Shown here: positions 1 through 13,000 of the stretch, piece by piece | How the letters are laid out: each line of letters begins with the position of its first letter | Position numbering within the stretch: the stretch's first letter is position 1 | From: Caenorhabditis elegans | Taxonomy: Eukaryota; Nematoda; Chromadorea; Rhabditida; Rhabditidae | DNA: 64,000 nt | Direction: 5' to 3' | Assembly: GCF_000002985.6 (NCBI RefSeq) | Contig: NC_003284.9 | Span: 11,160,001-11,224,000 of the forward strand | Translations under genes and position numbers: made by a program | The notes under the pieces: generated by a model | The model's database searches: none | The model's input: only the letters and a program-made list of their open reading frames with translations | Told to the model about the DNA's origin: nothing

Positions 1-980
1 GTCACTAAATGTTTTTTCTTTTTTCCGTGATCTGTTGATTAAATTTTTCCCTTTTGTTTTTTTTTCTCAAAAATCTTTTTTCTAACTAGAAAATCGGTGA
101 AAACATATGCGTTGATACGTTTCAATTATTTAACACCTACAGAGGAAAATCATTTTAAATCTTCGGATATAGGTTAGACTTCTAAGCCAGAAACATGCTA
201 ATGAACAACATTGTTGAAAACATTCACTTTATGGTGGTACATAAAAAAAACTATTATAGAAAAGTAGGAAAAGTGAAAATTGAACAAATTTAAATGAAAA
301 AATTTAACATCAAAGTTGATTCTTTTTTTGAATTTCCAAACTTAAAAAAACCACTGTTTCTGTTATTCATACTTCAGAACATCCTTGCTATTTTTAACGT
401 ACATTCTTAACGCTTTATTTTTGATTTATTCTCAAGCACTTTTCTTTCTACGAAAATAAATCTGTTCACAAACGGTCTAGACACAATGAAACTGATCCCA
501 CTGGAACTTTCAATCTTTGCCTTCATCCCCAACCTTCTCTTGCAAATCCACTTGTGTCGGTGTACATAAAAACAATGTGAAAAATGAAAATGGGATATCA
601 TGTTTCCTTTGACCCGACACCAGTGGGATACCTGAACGGTTCGAACCGGCTTGGCTCAGGAGTTGTTTTTCTGTTTTATCTCGAGCACCTATCTCCCCAC
701 AGCTGCTAACACACAGATGGTATGCGCTCAGTTTTTTGCGCCGAATCTCGCCTTCCAATTTATTTAACCTCGTGAGCCTCATCGTATCGTTCGTTTTGTT
801 TGCAACTTGACCCCTCATTCCTCGAAAATTTAGTTCGTTCTTCTTCGTTTCTCTTCAAAGTTCTCTCGTGAAACGGTTCGAGTTTGACCGGCAACAAAAA
901 ACATACTTGAACAAGTTAAGGACGACCACCCCCAGTGCGTGAAGTGTGCTTATCCCATCAAGATCACACTGTTTTTGAAA
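1..980. other. Upstream region of the BPI-like gene; no gene seen
   Basis: AT-rich sequence with T-runs. The short open frames at 407-818 on the minus strand have no exon-like structure or recognisable protein. Around 820-900 there is a CT-rich stretch of the sort seen in nematode promoters and 5' leaders. A short palindrome (ggttcgaacc) lies near 638. I see no RNA gene here. Confidence 0.5.
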
Positions 981-3686
981 ATGCTTCTCAAACTTGCTGG
1001 TCTGTTATTAATAGTTCAAGTAAGAATTATTATAAATTAAAAGCTAGAAATCTGAATTAATATAATTTGCAGATATCCGAAAGTTTATTACTTCGAGTCA
1101 ACGAATTTGGTCTTCACGAAGCAGCTAATTTTACCCGACAATGGCTTTCAATGGCTGGACCACATATGAAAATGCCCGAAATTCGAGTAAGTAAAATTGC
1201 CTAATTGGATTATGTTTTACAGTTCTATTTATCTTGCAGTTGTTTAGTGTAATCTTAAAAACAGTTTCAAAAATACATATGCTAGCGGTTTGACAATTTT
1301 GCTATTTGTCCTTAAGACTACATCTCAAACTCTATTAGTCTTGAACTCAAATTTACTTATTCGTTCCTAAAATCATAATTTACTTATTTCCTGAACCCTT
1401 TCAAGCTGCTGTTATTTTCAGCAATCTTTCTACAATTCTTTTGCCGGAGGCGAAATGACAGTTACGAACATTACAATTAAACGATTCGTACCTCCACTTA
1501 TTCGATTCCGACCATCCGATCACTCTTTTCTCTACATGTCTACTTTGAGTGGATATGCTCAAGTTTCTGCCGAGTGGGCAGTAGAATCCCAGTTTTTGCA
1601 TATGCTTAAAATTCCTCTTGAGGGTCAAATTCATGCTCAGATGACCGGTCTTATTTCGGAGATTGCAATGCAGGTAAGGATATATGCAGGTTGATCAATT
1701 CCTCATAGATTTTGTTGTTTCAAGATTACCCAAGACAACGAAGTGGAAGTACATCACTGTGTCGCTCAAATTAGGGATCTGAGAGTGGCTTTTGAGGTAA
1801 AACAGAACTGGCTGATTATTATTCATATAGGATTTGTAATTTAAGGGAAGTGTGGCTGCTGATGTCATCCACTGGTTCCGACAAAGTATAACACGAGCCA
1901 TCAGAAGAACCCTGGAAGAAGTATTTTGGTAATTGTAAACCGCATTAATCGATAAGCTTATTCTAGGAATATTGTGACATGATGAGAAATCATTGGCTTC
2001 CATGGGTCGAAGCTCAACTTTATCAATTCCCAACCAACCTCACCATCAGCCATAATCCAGATGTCACACTAATTCAGACGATGCAGTCAATTGCTATGAC
2101 CCAACATCACGTTGATGTCAGAATGAGAAGCGACTTAATTTGGGACGATGAATTTGTTGAAAGTGGAATGGTTGAGAATTCAACTTTGGCTAGTGTTGGT
2201 ATGCAAATAAATACGGTTTTTATGTTTTATTGTCTCAAATTTTGTAGAAGCTCTTCCAAGATCCACAAGAATGATTGATATGTTTATTGATGAGCACACG
2301 GTTCAGAGCATTATTGCTGCAGCCCACTTTGCTGGACATTTAAAGTAAGATATTTCATGCACTTTCGCAAAGACGGTTAAGGCAAAGATCCGTTCATAGA
2401 ATTTTTGTAAATTTTATGACCACCGATGCAACTTATTAATCGTTTGCACATTATTAATCATTCGAGCATTTGATTCATTTTCAAATTACAGAACTAAAAT
2501 TGAATCACCTTTCTTGAAAACTAGCTGCGATGTTCTCTGTATTGGTACAGTTTTGCCAGAGCTTGCCGAGCAAGTTCCAAATAGAACACTGTCAGTAGAA
2601 GCTGCGACATTATCACCGCCAGTCATTGATCTACAACAAGGTCGAGCATTAGTGTATCTCAACGCATCTTTAAATGTAATATCGCTTTCTCAAAATATAA
2701 TTCACATTTTTCGTTTTAGGTATTTGCAGCTCCACCTCTCAAAACTGTTGAGGGTAGCATGCTGACAATTAATGTGGAAACGGAATTCACTCTTACAATG
2801 GAAATGAGAAATAAACGAGTAAAAGGATATATTAACATGATCAATGCTCAAGCAAATCTAGTTGACAGTAAAGTTGGATTAATGTCACAAAAGGTAAAAA
2901 GCAACCACAAAAAAGAACTGAAGAGAGTGGGATTCGAACCCACGCCCCCGAAGGGACTGGTGCCTTAAACCAGCGCCTTAGACCGCTCGGCCATCTCTCC
3001 ACATGAGTTTAGTGATAGGAATGCTATTACTTTTCTTTTTTATTTCGAAACTGAACTTTTAAAGCTCACTTTGAAAACTGAAATTCAAACAACCAACTTT
3101 CAGACAAATTTCTAAAGTATGTATAAAGTTATTCTTGGAGTTTTTGAGAAAAATTGTTATTATCTTTCACAAAATTCAATCTGTAAAAATTAATTCATCC
3201 CATTAGCTCGCTCGTGTCTTATAAATCTAATATATAATTTTTTTTTCATAAGAAAACGTGAAAGAATTTAAACCAGAATCTAGTGTTTGGAAATAAGTTT
3301 CTAAAGACATTGTTCGGTTTTGCGGAATAGCAATCTGAAAAGAAATACAAAAAAGCCTGAAGAGAGTGGGATTCGAACCCACGCCCCCGAAGGGACTGGT
3401 GCCTTAAACCAGCGCCTTAGACCGCTCGGCCATCTCTCCACACTTTTCGAAGCATTGTTATCATTACTCAAACTAATACATTTTTCAGACCGTTGATTTC
3501 CTTGTCAATATGTCAACCCCGTTCCTGGAAGATGCTGTGGATGTTCTGATCGGAAGAGGTCTAATTGTAGCCGATCCCTTCCAATTCCCATCAACAAACG
3601 AACATCTCAGCATTCATGATAAATGCCTTCGATGGGAGGCTGATATAGTGATGCCAACTGTGGTAGCTCATACCAATGTATATTAA
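981..3686 (+). CDS. BPI/LBP/CETP-family secreted lipid-binding protein
   Basis: Ten exons: 981-1019, 1073-1186, 1422-1673, 1725-1796, 1846-1920, 1967-2198, 2248-2344, 2492-2675, 2720-2893, 3489-3686, giving 478 residues, the usual length of this family. The start MLLKLAGLLLIVQ is a signal peptide. The N-terminal barrel shows NEFGLHEAANF near residue 20, as in BPI/LBP. Cys147 (HHCVAQIRDL) and Cys187 (EEEYCDMM) are 40 residues apart, the spacing of the conserved BPI disulfide. Family members bind lipids or lipopolysaccharide outside the cell; in worms related proteins such as NRF-5 move lipids. The specific ligand here cannot be told. The last intron holds two antisense tRNA genes. A polyA signal aataaa is at 3985. 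Family assignment is from sequence motifs; function is inferred. Confidence 0.88.
2919..3000 (-). tRNA. tRNA-Leu (anticodon AAG), copy 1
   Basis: The reverse complement folds as a complete class II leucine tRNA of 82 nt. Acceptor stem GGAGAGA pairs with TCTCTTC, discriminator A. Anticodon stem CTGGT/ACCAG holds the loop TTAAGGC, giving anticodon AAG. There is a short variable arm and a T-loop with GGTTCGAATCC (B box). The T-run just past the 3' end (A's at about 2908-2914 on the plus strand) is a Pol III terminator. It lies in the last intron of the BPI-like gene, antisense to it. Confidence 0.96.
3358..3439 (-). tRNA. tRNA-Leu (anticodon AAG), copy 2
   Basis: Identical in all 82 nt to the copy at 2919-3000, same strand and same host intron, about 360 bp away. 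The flanks differ apart from the T-run terminator after the 3' end. It is a local tRNA duplication in which only the transcribed part has stayed the same. Confidence 0.96.
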
Positions 3687-4078
3687 TCGATTTTCACAAC
3701 ATTCACACAAAAAACATCACAAAATGGGTCTTTGAAATCAAAACATTTCTCGAAAGTTCTCAGTCTTTCAAATAATTATTTTCTTTCAAAATTTTAAATT
3801 TATCAATTTTCTATTCTAAATGTTTTCGAATCAAAATAGCAGTGCAAAACTGAAGCGAACGAGGTTTCTATACTACGTATTTATTTTTAAGTCTTTTTTT
3901 TCCATTGAACATTTCTTCTGAGTCTTGGTGTCTTGAGATTCATATTGGTAGCATCTATGATGTAACATTTATTAACTTATCATAAATAAAAACATTTGTT
4001 TTCCTGTGTAATAGTCATAATTGGCAAAACAAAATGAAATGAGCCCGTGAAAGAAGATGGAATCTGAGGTGAGTCAAT
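3687..4078. other. Convergent 3' end region
   Basis: Contains the 3' UTRs of the BPI-like gene (plus strand, aataaa at 3985-3990) and the complement-like gene (minus strand, tttatt at 3968-3973 reads AATAAA). The two polyA signals nearly coincide, so the transcripts probably overlap slightly. No other gene seen. Confidence 0.6.
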
Positions 4079-7000
4079 TTATCGATATCGGATTGTGATT
4101 GCCGAATTCAAATTTTGGCAGTCGTAAGAACTCTCCTCAAAACGATCCATGTGATTGAGAATGTAGTTTTGTCTTAAAAATATATATTATCATAAAAATT
4201 AAATTTTGGTTTTACCTTCCATAAGAATCCGAATTTAAACCATCTTCATGTCCCAACACATAATAATCTCGCTTCAAAGTTTTCTCTCCTGGTGTACAAC
4301 CCACATTACAAGAACGCAACCACACGCGTACTTTTTCTGAAAGCAAACTCCCGTAAAAACTGAATCGAAACCAAAGTCTCACTTGACAATTCAAACGCTG
4401 CTGCTCCCAGACCATTGCTGTCTTTTACAGTTCCATCATAAATTGTATAATTCGCACCATTCATCAACGAATTGCTTATTGAAACCAATTCGAAACGAAT
4501 TCCAAAGATCCCATTTGTTGAAAGTAGCTGTTGTAAATTTTCAGGTGAATCTTGATGACACTTGTTGCACTTTACGCTGCATGTGGTTTCCGCACAAGAG
4601 CATTCTCCTGGAATGGAAAACAAAGCAGTTAAAGGTAAAATACTTTTTTTTTAATTGTTGAAGTTGTTTTACAGTTAAAAAGGTGAAAGCCCAGAAACTA
4701 ATTTTTTTTAAGTCTTATAATCGAGTTTTATAAGTAATGCTTTAATATTTGTAAGCTAATATTTTAAGCATTCGAAAATGCTCTAAATTAAGCTAAATAT
4801 TTCGAAAAGTTGTCAATTCAAGTGGTTTGAATTTCCAAGTGGTTTAGTCGTTTTGGTGAATATAAATAAAATACCGATATGGAAAAAGTAAATTTTAAAG
4901 TAAAGTACTGTACCTCCGTCATAACAAATAGTATCAACGGCAGACTCATCAATGATACGCCTCACAAATCTTGTCCGCGTATGATGATGTCGTCGTCGCC
5001 GGACCAAAACATCAGATCTTGGTACATCCGGATGAGCAATAAGTAACATTCCAACCAGTCCTGATTCAAAATTTTTCATTTAAAGGGCTTCTAAAAAGCA
5101 ATATATACCTTGTACAGGATGTGTAGCCCTGATCGGAACTGGTGCCGATTTATATGGAATATTTTTTCCACCTCTAGATTCGCTTAATGCAACTTTGTAA
5201 CAAAGTGTTTGATTTGACACGATGTTTGTGATTATGAAATGGAGTCCGAGTGCAGATGATGAAGGGTTTATTGGGGTGTAGGAGTCATTCTGAAAAAGTG
5301 TTAAAGTGAAAAATGATGAAATACCTTATAGCGGCGTGAAATTTATTTTAAGAAATGAAAACCGTTGCTGCCTACTCTTGTGCATTATATTTGTTATTAT
5401 ATTATTTCTTGCTTGAAAAAACAAAAAAAAATACATTTTTTTTGTTTACAAGTTCAGTTTATTGATCAATCAACTCCTCGTTTGAGGAAAGCATCAATTT
5501 TTCAAACGAATAAGTAAGAAAGTACTTTTACATACCAAGAAATACAGTTGATCCGGAGTTGCTGTGAACAATGTATACGTACCATGGAAAATGTCGAGAG
5601 TTTTTATTGTGGGATTGGATACACTGAAAGCATTGAATGGACAATTATTAAAACAAATTAAACTTACTTGAAGCACACCGTTTGATGGACAAAATTATCT
5701 TGAACTTTCTGGTCAATGGATAAATGCACTGGATAATAATCGTCTTGTGTCAATCCTCTCTTTGGTCTTGGCCGTTTTGTTGCAACTATTCTTGCAGCAA
5801 CAACTGCTTTTCCATGACCTTTTGTTATAAGTGTGACATAATGTATGTTATTTGGAATCTAAAAACAACTTGTTATAGTTCAAGCAATATTCAGATACTT
5901 TAGCAGGACTCACGTGAATCTCTATTGCACTTTCCGTAACATTTATCCGTTTCTCTGAGCATCCCTTGCATCTCACCGTTACCTGAAAATCATTAATGTT
6001 GTTGTAACGTTTCGTACTGCGTGTTTACTTCTAGAAGATCATTATATGCAATTTCAACGGATCTTCTGCTTTTTTCGAATAAAGATCTTGATGCAACAAG
6101 TGTTGTTAACGGGCTTCCATACGATCCATCACTACTCTGTTGTTCGGATATCCAGTCAGCAAGTCTGTCCCAATCTACTTCAGTTCCTTCTGCATATGCA
6201 GTCACTATTGCCGCTAGAGCAAAGCTGTTGACCATAACTTGACAGCTCTGCAACGTACTGAGTTCGAAATGTTTCAACTATTTTCAAAACTTAGCTCTCT
6301 TTTTCTGTTTTCAGCAGAACTTAAGAATATAAAGGTTTTGAGTATTACTTGAATTTATTTTTAAAATTTCTGTGAAAAAACTAAATTTAATATCTAAACA
6401 TACGTTGGATTCCATCTATAAAAAATGTTCATCAAACAAATTCATTGGCAACATATCTAGAAGGCTTTTGAGTTTTGTTTTCCCCCGAAAAAGTTCAACT
6501 CTTCATTGTCAGGCCGCTTGTTTTTATCATCGCGTATTTTATGCCAATAGTGAATTATGTCTGTGGCCAAAAAATTAAATAAAAAAAACTTCATTTTTGA
6601 ATTCAAAATGAACTCTTCTTTTTCAGCAGGATGTCCTAACTCGTCCTTTTTACCAGCCCTAAATTAACCTAACACTACTATTTAATTCTTAGTTTTTTAA
6701 CACTAGAATAAGTACATTTGGCAATACACTTTATTTTCTGAAAGTTCTTTCATTCATTTTTGCATTGCTTCACAGAGCCCCTGTTTTTTCTTCTCACCTC
6801 TCTCCTTCTCCTAAAAGACTCGCTGCTTCTTTTCAGTTTGTCGACTCGGTTTGTGTCGTATCCATTACACTTCCAGTAAGGAGGATGTTCTTCTGAGAAA
6901 CATTGGTTTAAGACAAAGTGGATCAAATGACGATAACATGCAGAAAACATTATGAAAAAACGTGACAATTATATTCACAGCTAACAATTATATTCCGCCC

Positions 7001-10000
7001 AAAAAACAAAGTTTGTGAACTACTGATTTGTCATTATCACATCATCATAGATGTTTCATATTTCTCTCTACTGATTCAATAACTCACTATTAATCTCTGC
7101 GATTAAATCACTTCTCATCAGCTCTGCAGTTGCATTTGTTGCCATAAATGCAATTGCTGCTGACGTCCTTCTGTCTTGTACAGCAGATTCATCCAGCTCG
7201 TAAAAGTATTTGTGCAGTTTTCCAAACGATTTAGTCTGTAAAAAAAACAAGCTTGTTCTTGAGGTTTTGTTAACTTTAAATGTTACCATATCCCTCAGCC
7301 CACTGCGATAACTAGAGCAGTCTCGTGAAACTTGATACATAAAGGAGACTAGGAGGTATTTTTTGTCTTCTGTGTTTTCCACGTCTATGATGTCACTAAG
7401 ATCTTCATTAAAATCTTTTCTTCCGAGTTTTGGGATGTAGGCCGTAATGGTTTTCAATGATCCTAAAATTCGGTTCTCTTCAACATCCGCTTCACATAAA
7501 AGACTTGTCGCAATACTTGTTAACCTTAAATGTTTATGCTTTGAAATATATTTAGATTTTTCTCCTTACAATATCGATGCCTCATTTGATGCTTGTGGTT
7601 TTCCAAATTCACTATAAGCACATGGTTCTTTTTGAGAAGTGCAATTTGAAAACTGCATCATTTCATTTATCACTGAAAATAAGCAACTTTTTCAAAAAAC
7701 TGTTGGTAAAATAAAACGCACAATCGTTTATCTCAGCTTCCATTTGATATGACGTTGACCCATACAACTTTAGTTTTTTGAACTTATACAACACAATTGA
7801 TAACTCTTTGATAACCGACGTTAAAATTCTCTGCCCGTTTCTTTTTGATCGTGTGCCTATTGGTATTTTCCCGATTTTATCAGTGATCGGCAAGAACTCT
7901 GAATAATAAAGGTCTGAGCACAATGAGGAAGTAAATCACTTACTTGAAAGTGTGATACTAAATGAGAAAACGGTTTCTGTATCCGGAACATTTGAGGTAA
8001 TAAGTGTGTTTATGGTGTCCGCCTCGTCCATTGAGCCATGTTGGTCAGAAAAGGCTGAAATAGTGAAATCGTGTTGGTTATAGACAAGATTATGAATTAT
8101 TGAGCAGGTTGAGATCAAATATGAAAATTTCTCGGAAAACTGAATACATTTAGTAAATTCAACCTTATTGTTGTTTGGACAAAAGTTGGAAAAATAAATT
8201 CACATAAAACTATCGCTGAAAATCTTTTTTATTTATTTTTAATACTTATGTCTCTATCATGGTCAATATCAATTTTATCCGTGGCCAGAGAATTAATTTT
8301 CCTACACCTGGTCCGAAAATTGAAACGTACTGATCATTTTAGTATTTCTGCTACTTGTTGAACCGGGATCATCGTTCATTGCTGTAACCAGTGGTTTGCT
8401 TGGATTCAGAATGTGACGCTCATAATATTCCTCGGTGTCTGCTCTTTTCTGTAATCCAATTTGATTTTATTTACTTCCTTTTACTTTTCCATTAAACACC
8501 TGGATCTCAATTTGTTTTCTCACGGCATCCAAGATCTTTCCAGTTTGGCAGTTCTCTCTGAAAATGATTATTATGCACATTATTTTTGTCAGCGCAAATC
8601 TTACGTTTTCAAAGTTAGAGTCATATTCACTACTCCTGGTGATAAGAATTTCATCATTAAATATTTACTCTGAATTGGTGAAGATCGTGATACTTCAACT
8701 TTCATATAATATGTATCTCCTTTCTTGCCGTTAGCTCCTTGATCTGCGCATACTTTTCTAGGAAGTTCCGAGAGACAAATCACTAATGTTTCTCTAGATT
8801 TCACGAGATCAACTCCAGTAATTGTAAGTAACGGACTGATGGTTTCATTGACGTAAACATTTCTGGGCATATCAACCTAAAAAATCACTATGAAACTATT
8901 TAATTTGAACGTTTCAAAAAATGTACCTCTAAGAAAATTGCTTTGCTAGTTTGTATGTATTTAGTTTGTCCTGGATACAGTGACACTCTGCCATGCCACC
9001 AATAAGCATTGTTAAGTGCCCACTGACCAACATTATCAGGTGAAGTAGCTGTGATTTTCTTAGTGCCATTTCTTCTGAAAGAAAATTGAATCAGATTTTC
9101 CACCTTTTCTAATATGTTGACTTACTCTAATACAATTGCATCGAATAACCATGTTTCTGGGAAATGCTGACGAATTCTTGATTTTTGACTGACAACACCT
9201 GGGTCGTGGAATTCGCTGGAAAAATGAAAAGAGTTGTAAAAAGAAAAAAGACTCAGCTGAAAATTCGATTGTTACTATTTATAACTGAAAGTGTTTTTAG
9301 AAAAAAACAATTTGTGGAAAATAAGTTACGGTAAGAAACATGCAGGAAAACACACGGTTTGACGAAGAGTTGCAGTGGTGCTTTCATTGATTTTGATCGA
9401 AAAACGTTGATATTATCTAACCAGTTGGTTGAGCTTGCAGAGAGAACCGGTGTTGTTTTTCCAGATAAGTATGGAGTTACAATCTGCATTGCGGTAGCTG
9501 CAAGAAATTGAACACATTGAACGCACTAACAAGGAAATTAGTATCGTTTCGCCATCAAATTCTTTCTAATACCATTGACCTTACCCGATGAATTTTTATA
9601 GCAGCTTTTCAAAACATGTTTAAGACATTTCTCAGAAACAAGAGAAGTCGAACGCTGCCCTTGAAGACATCTGAAACGAAGCTGGTGACCAGCCGAGGTG
9701 CACATTTTTTCTGAAAAGGATGCTCTTTTGTTTTGAAGATTACTTTGCGTTGTTTATTCTTTTCAACAAGTTCGGCAAACTCACTCATCGCGTGTTCGAC
9801 CTTCTCTGCGTTAACCAAATTTAGAATTTTGGCTCCTTGAGATTGCTTTCCAAATATTAAATAATCTAGGTACTCGTGTATCATGTAGTCATTTCTCTGA
9901 AATTCGTTACTAATAGTAAACAATTATTAAGATTCTAATTGTTTTGCTTTCATTATTTTAAAATCAGCTCATTAAGAGGAACATCTTTCAATTTTATCCC

Positions 10001-13000
10001 AAGTTTCTAAATTTCCAGCTTTTTTTTACACTAAAAACAAGGTAAAGTTTAAATAAATCAGAGGGTATTGTTAAAGTTTTTCTAAGTTTAGCCGTTACCT
10101 AAATGTACATCATTTCAATTGAACTGTGAAATATTTGCCGTGAAAAAAATATATGTAAAGTTGGGAACTGAATACTTCTCGTGGGTTGAAAATGTAAAAA
10201 CAATGAGGTAAATTTCTCATACTCAGAAACTTGGATTTTACCATCTAGATCAAAACCCCGCAAGTTATTTTACACGTACCAATGTTATATAATTCAGTCG
10301 TTCATCCATAGCTCTGTAGAAAACAATTGCTTCCGAGTGTCCTGTAAATTCTAACTCCATAACATCCCCTGGCTCAATAGCATCATTATTTCCAAGCTCT
10401 TTGCTCATTCCGTTCAAGACTTTAGACACTTTCACTTTGCAATCCTGAAAATCTTGTGGTTAAATTCTTTTCACCAGTTTTGTGTCAATTTTCCCTTTTT
10501 TCTCTTCACAATACCAGGCGTTTTTCGTTATTTTTTTCACCCCACACCCTGACTTATTTATGCCATTTTTCCTTTCTCCACTGAAAGATTGCATTCAAGC
10601 TAATACCCGCATTTTATTTCAAAAACACGTTTTGTATTCAGGACGAGATAGGTAATTAACTAGGGCACATACCTCACAATGAGTTTGAACTCTAAACAAC
10701 ATAACATCTGATACGCTGGAATCTGCAGTAAATGCAGTGAGAATGCAGGTTCCTTCCATCTTATCAGTAATTTTCACTCGTAGTATTCTATTTTTAACTT
10801 CATTTGGCACACGGTGTACGGTATGAGAGTTGCAAATAATCTGAAAAAAAATTATGATTGAATTAACTATTGCTGACAAAAAAGTTCTGTCTGCTGCAAA
10901 TGAAAAATTTATGTCTGATAAGTTGCGTAATGTTTTTTTTAAATATTAATATTATCACTCTGTAATTGTTGTTTGAAATATTAATTTTGATAGTACGAAA
11001 CATACGAATTTTGGAGAAATGTGTAAATAACAAATTTTTAAACTAAAATAGCCCGTTTCTTCTCTAGAAACTGCATACGTATTTTTTTCTGGCTTTGATT
11101 CTAGTTTTGATTCTGGCTTTAAACTGGATTTTAACTTGCTTTGATTTTTATGTGCTATTGGAATAAATTGAATAAAATTGGTCAAAATTATAGTTTCAAA
11201 ATTCTCATAAATTTAACTATGTTCTTTGAATATACCTTATCTCCCGTTTACTCCATAGTTGTTTTCCGTGTGTTTTTCAAACCGTTAAAGTGTGAGTTTT
11301 AATCTGAAGATCAACCTGCTGATCTTTACATATTTTTGACACAATTTGCTATTTTCGATTAGACAATTTTAGAAATTTCCCCTATTGAAAGATCGAATGA
11401 ATTTCCTTGAATACGGACAATTTTCCAATCAAAACGCATTTTCAAAAGATATTTTCTAAACTGACTTTTTGATTTCATTTCTAGTTTTTCAGAAATTTCG
11501 ACGGTGCTTTTTGTTGGAAATAAGAAGACTATTCTTTTAAACATAAAAACTCATTTTATCTGAAAAAGAATAATTGGAAGTATAGTTTTCAAAATTATCC
11601 GAGATTGTTAATAACAAAATTTTTAATTAGAAAAAGCGTGAGAAAAGTTTAAAAATAGAAAATTAAATTTTTAGAACTCGGAATGATTCCAAGAATTTTC
11701 TCCCATTATGTTTTGGCTCTCCAGTTTTCAAGGAGAAAAGAAGAAAATATATTAACAAAAGAGGAAATGGAATTTTTTCTCTCGCTGAGAACCTTGTCTT
11801 AAATTGTGATTCTATTAACTCGCACAAGGACGCGAACGCTCGATAATTCTGCAGCAAGTCTGAAAATTTTAAAAATTCAGATTTGTTATTCACATGATCT
11901 TTCAAGTGTGTCTCAAAATTTTCCACGCAAATGCGTCTACTTTTCTTGTTCCATATGAACCTATCACCATTTTTCACATGATTATGCTCATCACTTTCTG
12001 TATATGTATTTTCAAACTAATGCTTTGTAAAATAATTTTAATTGTTTATTTTTACGTTTTTTTTGTTATACTGCAATCCACTTTGGTATAGGAAATCAAC
12101 TTTTTTATGGCTCCTTTTCGAACTATTAAATGTTTTTGTCAAATACCATCAACCTCAAACTCATGAATCCCATTTGGTTATATAATTGCTTTCCAACATT
12201 AGTAAATCTTACCGTAAACCCTATTAAGGCGGAGTTCAAAAAGTGCACAAAATTGGAAATTCTGAAGCAAATAAGGGTAATAATTTTGCGTTTGTAGGAG
12301 AGTAAACACACTCTTTTCTTTAAGTTTATGAATAATTTAGGAATATTTTTTAGTTTCATTATTTTTTTTTGCTAAAATAACAGTATAAAATAATACGAGT
12401 TCATTGCGATTTTCTCATCTCAACAAAAACATTTTCTTGATGATTTTTGGTTCCGAACAAGAATAGAGTGACGGGCACACCTATTTAAAATTCTACGCAT
12501 TTTTTTTTCAAACAAAAAGTGCTAAACGAGTTTTTCGAAGAATTTGAGTAAAAGTGTGGCTATTTGGGGGAGTCATCAAATTCTACGAAAACACCGGGAA
12601 AATGTGATTCTGGATCAAGGAATGAAATTTTTATAATAGCAAGTGACGTAGCTAATAGTCTTCAAAAATAATTTGTCTTCATATATTACTTTGATGACAA
12701 CGTTTTTTCAATATTCTCAAAAGTATAATTCATAAAAAAATTTGTGGGCTAACATGCAAGCAAACTAAGAACCATACTTTCTGTTTTTTTTAATTTGTAT
12801 TACTTTTTTTAGATGTTTTTTTTAATGTTTTACTTGAACATTTGGATATATCTAGCCTAATATTATTTTTGCATATTATTGCAAACATAGTGCGATTAAA
12901 TTGAAAAGTCCATGTTACCAAGTATTCGCCCGCTTAAACGAAATTTTTACCATCCACTATTCTACGGAATTCCTTTATTATTCCCCAACAAGCAGAAGAA

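Noticed and set aside
638..647. Palindrome ggttcgaacc resembling a tRNA B box
   Set aside because: No acceptor or anticodon stem can be formed around it.
9609..9784. Continuing complement-like exon 15 to the stop (…RNVLNMF)
   Set aside because: A strong GTGAGT donor and TTTTCAG acceptor remove 74 bp and shift to a frame with the expected cysteine cluster and a correct phase into the next exon.
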